A DNA stretch of 24,888 nucleotides from Acanthaster planci (lineage: Eukaryota > Echinodermata > Asteroidea > Valvatida > Acanthasteridae). The stretch spans positions 1,302,083-1,326,970 of the forward strand of contig NW_019091355.1 of assembly GCF_001949145.1 (NCBI RefSeq), read 5' to 3'. Positions 22,266 through 24,888 of the stretch are shown piece by piece (position 1 is the stretch's first letter; every line of letters starts with the position of its first letter). The notes beneath the pieces are model-generated. The model worked only from the letters and a program-made list of their open reading frames with translations, did no database searches and was not told the origin of the DNA. Position numbers and translations under genes: made by a program.

Positions 22266-22273
22266 TGACGTCA
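22266..22273. promoter_or_regulatory. Perfect cAMP-response element TGACGTCA
   Basis: The full palindromic 8-mer bound by CREB/ATF bZIP factors occurs between the two divergent genes, 320 bases from the MAN2B1 start and 285 from the other. It could serve either gene. A chance match of 8 bases in 600 is unlikely but possible. Confidence 0.4.
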
Positions 22274-22557
22274 ATCATACGCGTGTCAATCAATAATAAT
22301 CGATAGCACCTACGAATGATGCGCGGTGTCGATGCGTCGGGCGTGATTTTTCATCACGCATACTGACCGTACACGCAGTGGACACGTAAGCAGTATTACG
22401 TTATTAAAACAACGTGGAAAGCGGGAAGTGAAAAAATCGGATCTTCGCCAAACTAGGCTACATGTACCACCGTACCCTCCTGGGTACCGTGTGACTATGA
22501 GCTCAGCCATTCAAAACTGAGTAATATAATAAGTTCAAATAACCCAATCAATTCATC

Positions 22558-24888
22558 ATGGCGGCGGAGCAGACGAGGAAGCGGCGTTCTGTTGTGTTGA
22601 CAGCGCTCTTGTTGCTCTGTATGTTACTGTTACTAGAGTTACCAGGAATTCTGGCGGCACCGATCACATCCACCACAGCTGAGCATGTTGAGACAGATAA
22701 CGTGTCCGTGACTCAAGGTAGGCGTGGTGTGTGTTGGTCATCACGGACAAACTGTACTAAGCTAAGGAGCGCGGAAAGAGTTCCCCAGCTCCGGACAATA
22801 CACGTAGGGCCTACTCGTAGCCCAGTGGACGTGGGCGTCGTCTGTTGCAACTACATATACCATCCATGTAAAGTTCTCCTGCCATAGTGGAATTTTTCAA
22901 TAGCTTTTTCACACATTTTTCATGTTTTTACCTGGCAGAGGCAGCTCAAAATGTTGTTCACAAGTGCCTTATACATGATATAGGTACATGTTCCCCCAGA
23001 AGTGTGGGGTCCACTCCGCTTCTTGGAAGCAGAGCGGACGTCGGACCCCACAGTTCCAGGGGGTACCTTGTAGGCCAAGCCAGAATGCTGTTTTGAAATT
23101 ACTAAGTACGCCAGCGAACAATGTATTTTGCCAGAAATTTAGTACAACTCCACGCTTTCCATCGTGAGCGATCTACGTTCGTCTAGCATGTCTAGTACAC
23201 TGTATGTGGCAGTACACGTTTGTGCTTGCATGAAATACATAGCTACCGACTGCCCCCAACTGCATGCACAAATACTGGATGAATGTGGACTGTTCACCAC
23301 ATGTTCATGAATCACGCTAGGAAGCGTGGAGTTCCACTAAATTTCCTGTGAAAAACGTCTGTGGGCGTATTTGTTAATGTCAACACGGCATTTATGGAAT
23401 TCAGGAAACAATGCATTCGTGAACGACATTTTGAGCTGCCTCTGCCAGGTACATGTAAAAAATGTGAGAAAAAACTATTGACAAAATTTGGCTGTGGCTG
23501 GAGAATTTCATACATGTACCCTGGACATCAGTCGTCCTGTAAATGAAGAAAACATCCAACCTAGTTGTAACATACATGACAGAGACCAACAAACATGTGA
23601 ATGGTGAAAAGGGAAAATTAGTGTTGTCCAAAACTGGAACTCTTTTCCCAAATGGTTTACCATGTTTGTACAGTGTATCCTTTTTGAGGTTAGACATGAA
23701 TCATTCTATAAATTCGCTGTCCAAAAGTGTGACGTGTTTGTGTCCCTGTTACCCCTGACCTGTGCAGTTTCACTTGGACATATCATCAGGATTAATTTCA
23801 AACTATGACAGGAATCTGAATGGCGCTGTCCTCGAGCCACGCCCTGCAGAAGTTCATCAAGAATACTAATTTCAGCTTCTAGCTTAGCTATTTCTTCTTT
23901 GACAGATTTCGCGTTGGCTAATAATGGTGTTGATTGTTCTAAACGAGCGTGATGCATGTTTGAGAGATTCCCCTCAGAAGTCTGTTCGCTAGCCATAATA
24001 CATGTGCTTTAAATTATCAAAAACACACAATTTCCATTTAAAAGAAATAAGCCAATGCCGCTGCCACCAAAATTTGTAACGGGCCGAGCAGACTGGGGTA
24101 TAGGAAAATGAATACGAACTACAACCCTCTTACATGTATCTTGAAGACCCAGAAACTTGAGCTTATTTTGCATGTTTTGGCTGTTAACAATCTTATACAT
24201 GTGTGTAGATGGTTTTGAATAAACATGAAATGATATGCCCATTGTAATTCATGTAATTGTCCTGTCAATTTTTAGTGAAAAATCATGTTGGAAACATCAT
24301 TATTTCAGTGACCTCTACATGTAAATGTACAGTACATGTGTAGGTCGACATGTACATCTTCTGAAAAAGAGACAAAGTCCTCTTTAATTTTTACACAGGT
24401 TTCAGAATGTACCAGAAAAAAAGAAACAAAATATCTTGCTTTGCTGTACACCCGACTGTCACTCTTTGGAATCTCAAATTTGTGGCTAGTTGTACCCCTT
24501 AGTGTTGAAGTATAAAAAATATGTGTACTGTACTTGTATATGTTGGCAAAAAGGCTGGATTTGGAGGAAATGATTTCACTGTGGAATTGCATGTATGACA
24601 GATTGGATTTTACACAAATTACAATATGTAAATCACCTCCCCCTGCCCTGAAATAACACAATTAACACATAATAACAACGAGAACCTTCAACATCAACAC
24701 CATTTCCCTGCTTTCTCTGTTGTAGGCGACACAAATGTTGAAGGAAAGGAAAAAACTAAAGAAGTTGGTGTTGATGGAGGACTAGAAGACGATAAAGAAG
24801 GTGGAAAGAACAGAGAAGAAATCCCCACACAAGGCAGTAAGCAAACAGGGCAAGGAAGCACTGAAACAGGGAGTGAAGATAGACGAGA
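22558..24888 (+). CDS. Unidentified signal-peptide protein with charged linker, N-terminal two exons (partial)
   Basis: Exon 1 is 22558-22717 and the next exon starts at 24726 and stays open to the window edge. The join (ACTCAAG|GTAGGC with TTGTAG|GCGAC) is phase 1 and keeps the frame. The start ATG has A at -3, G at +4 and an in-frame TAA six codons upstream. Seen: basic residues K-R-K-R-R-like near position 8, then a leucine-rich stretch (residues 12-29) and a likely signal-peptidase site at L-A-A|P near residue 34, so the product enters the secretory pathway or is anchored by this segment. The second exon encodes 53 residues rich in Glu, Asp, Gly, Lys and Thr with no recognisable domain (G-D-T-N-V-E-G-K, then T-G-Q-G-S-T-E-T-G-S-E-D). 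The family cannot be named from this part. It is divergent from MAN2B1 and may share its promoter. Confidence 0.65.
22865..23516. mobile_element. Foldback element of about 650 bases in the first intron of the plus-strand gene
   Basis: The left end (22865-22967) and right end (23410-23516) are inverted copies: ACCTGGCAGAGGCAGCTCAA is exact in both, with CAATAG, CACATTTTT, ATGT and GTTCAC blocks in register and weaker similarity out to TTCTCC and CATGTA. A second inverted pair lies inside (CAGAAATTTAGTACAACTCC at 23132 against the complement at 23320-23347). The left half also holds an 87-base GC-rich palindrome. No transposase is encoded. No convincing target duplication was found, so the superfamily is unknown. 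Confidence 0.7.
22982..23068. repeat. GC-rich 87-base palindrome nested in the foldback element
   Basis: AGGTAC at the left and GTACCT at the right enclose paired blocks CCCCC/GGGGG, GTGGGGTCC/GGACCCCAC and CTCCGCT/AGCGGA around a loop near TTCTTGGAAG. Its GC content is far above the surrounding intron. It may be a separate small element inserted into the larger one. Confidence 0.65.
23706..23996 (-). CDS. Possible small antisense coding exon with coiled-coil-like segment
   Basis: The open frame encodes 96 residues starting M-A-S-E-Q-T-S-E-G. Residues 15-52 (A-N-A-K-S-V-K-E-E-I-A-K-L-E-A-E-I-S, then I-L-D-E-L-L-Q) look like a real amphipathic coiled coil, unlike the tail after residue 52, which looks non-coding. 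A donor-like GCACAG|GTCAGG lies near 23759, so this could be a first exon. It lies antisense within the intron of the plus-strand gene, and no partner exon was found. Chance open frame remains quite possible. Confidence 0.25.
   Translation of the reverse strand: MASEQTSEGNLSNMHHARLEQSTPLLANAKSVKEEIAKLEAEISILDELLQGVARGQRHSDSCHSLKLILMICPSETAQVRGNRDTNTSHFWTANL
23997..24725. other. Remainder of the plus-strand gene's first intron
   Basis: No recognisable exon. It contains TACATGTA words near 24316-24356 and a pyrimidine-rich tract ending in the acceptor CTGTTGTAG at 24717-24725. A minus-strand open frame of 118 codons at 24305-24661 has no protein-like features and is not called. Confidence 0.5.

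Larger units (their letters stand above)
21947..22557. promoter_or_regulatory. Divergent (head-to-head) promoter region
   Basis: Only 611 bases separate the MAN2B1 start (minus) from the start of the next gene (plus), so the region should hold both promoters. It has a CpG-containing stretch at about 22310-22400, no obvious TATA box for either gene, MiT/TFE-type motifs beside MAN2B1 and a perfect CRE (TGACGTCA) at 22266-22273. An upstream ATG at 21978 (minus) opens a 22-codon frame that overlaps the MAN2B1 start out of frame; whether it lies in the mRNA depends on the start site. Confidence 0.6.

Noticed and set aside
1-24888. CRISPR arrays, operons, phage or bacterial defence systems
   Set aside because: The window is spliced animal DNA. 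No regularly spaced repeat-spacer arrays, ribosome-binding sites or prokaryotic gene clusters were seen.

Overview
This is eukaryotic genomic DNA from a marine invertebrate animal. Coding blocks are short, flanked by GT/AG splice sites and separated by AT-rich introns. The main gene is an animal lysosomal enzyme in many exons, and miniature foldback transposons are scattered through the introns. The non-coding DNA is full of the palindromic word TACATGTA, which I associate with lancelet and echinoderm genomes, but I cannot name the species. Positions 9194-10178 are an assembly gap of Ns lying inside an intron. No rRNA, tRNA, CRISPR array or prokaryotic feature was seen.

Layout, left to right. 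(1) 1-2412: non-coding, rich in TACATGTA words, probably intron of the gene to its right. (2) 2413-4236, minus strand: one large exon holding the N-terminal 566 residues of a serine-rich protein. Its N-terminal S-R-L-P-x-F motif points to the CCSER family; the rest lies beyond the left edge. A GC-rich segment near 5.85-5.93 kb may be its promoter. (3) 4237-8305: non-coding, with three foldback structures, including a striking hairpin of about 154 bases at 6359-6512. (4) 8306-21946, minus strand: a complete lysosomal alpha-mannosidase gene (MAN2B1 orthologue, glycoside hydrolase family 38). I reconstructed it as 24 coding exons, 3015 coding bases and 1004 residues. All splice phases agree and the zinc and catalytic residues are present. 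(5) 21947-22557: a divergent promoter between MAN2B1 and the next gene. Beside the MAN2B1 start it carries an E-box CACGTG and two AGTCATGTG M-boxes, and further away a perfect CRE. (6) 22558-24888, plus strand: the first two exons of an unidentified secreted or membrane protein (signal peptide, then a charged linker), running off the right edge. Its first intron holds a foldback element of about 650 bases and a small antisense open frame with a coiled-coil-like stretch.

The genes do not form a pathway. The clearest functional link is between the MAN2B1 coding region and the MiT/TFE-type (lysosome-biogenesis) motifs next to its start. I found no convincing undescribed system. The most unusual material is the set of foldback elements, one of which can be placed in the hAT superfamily by its ends and 8-bp target duplication.
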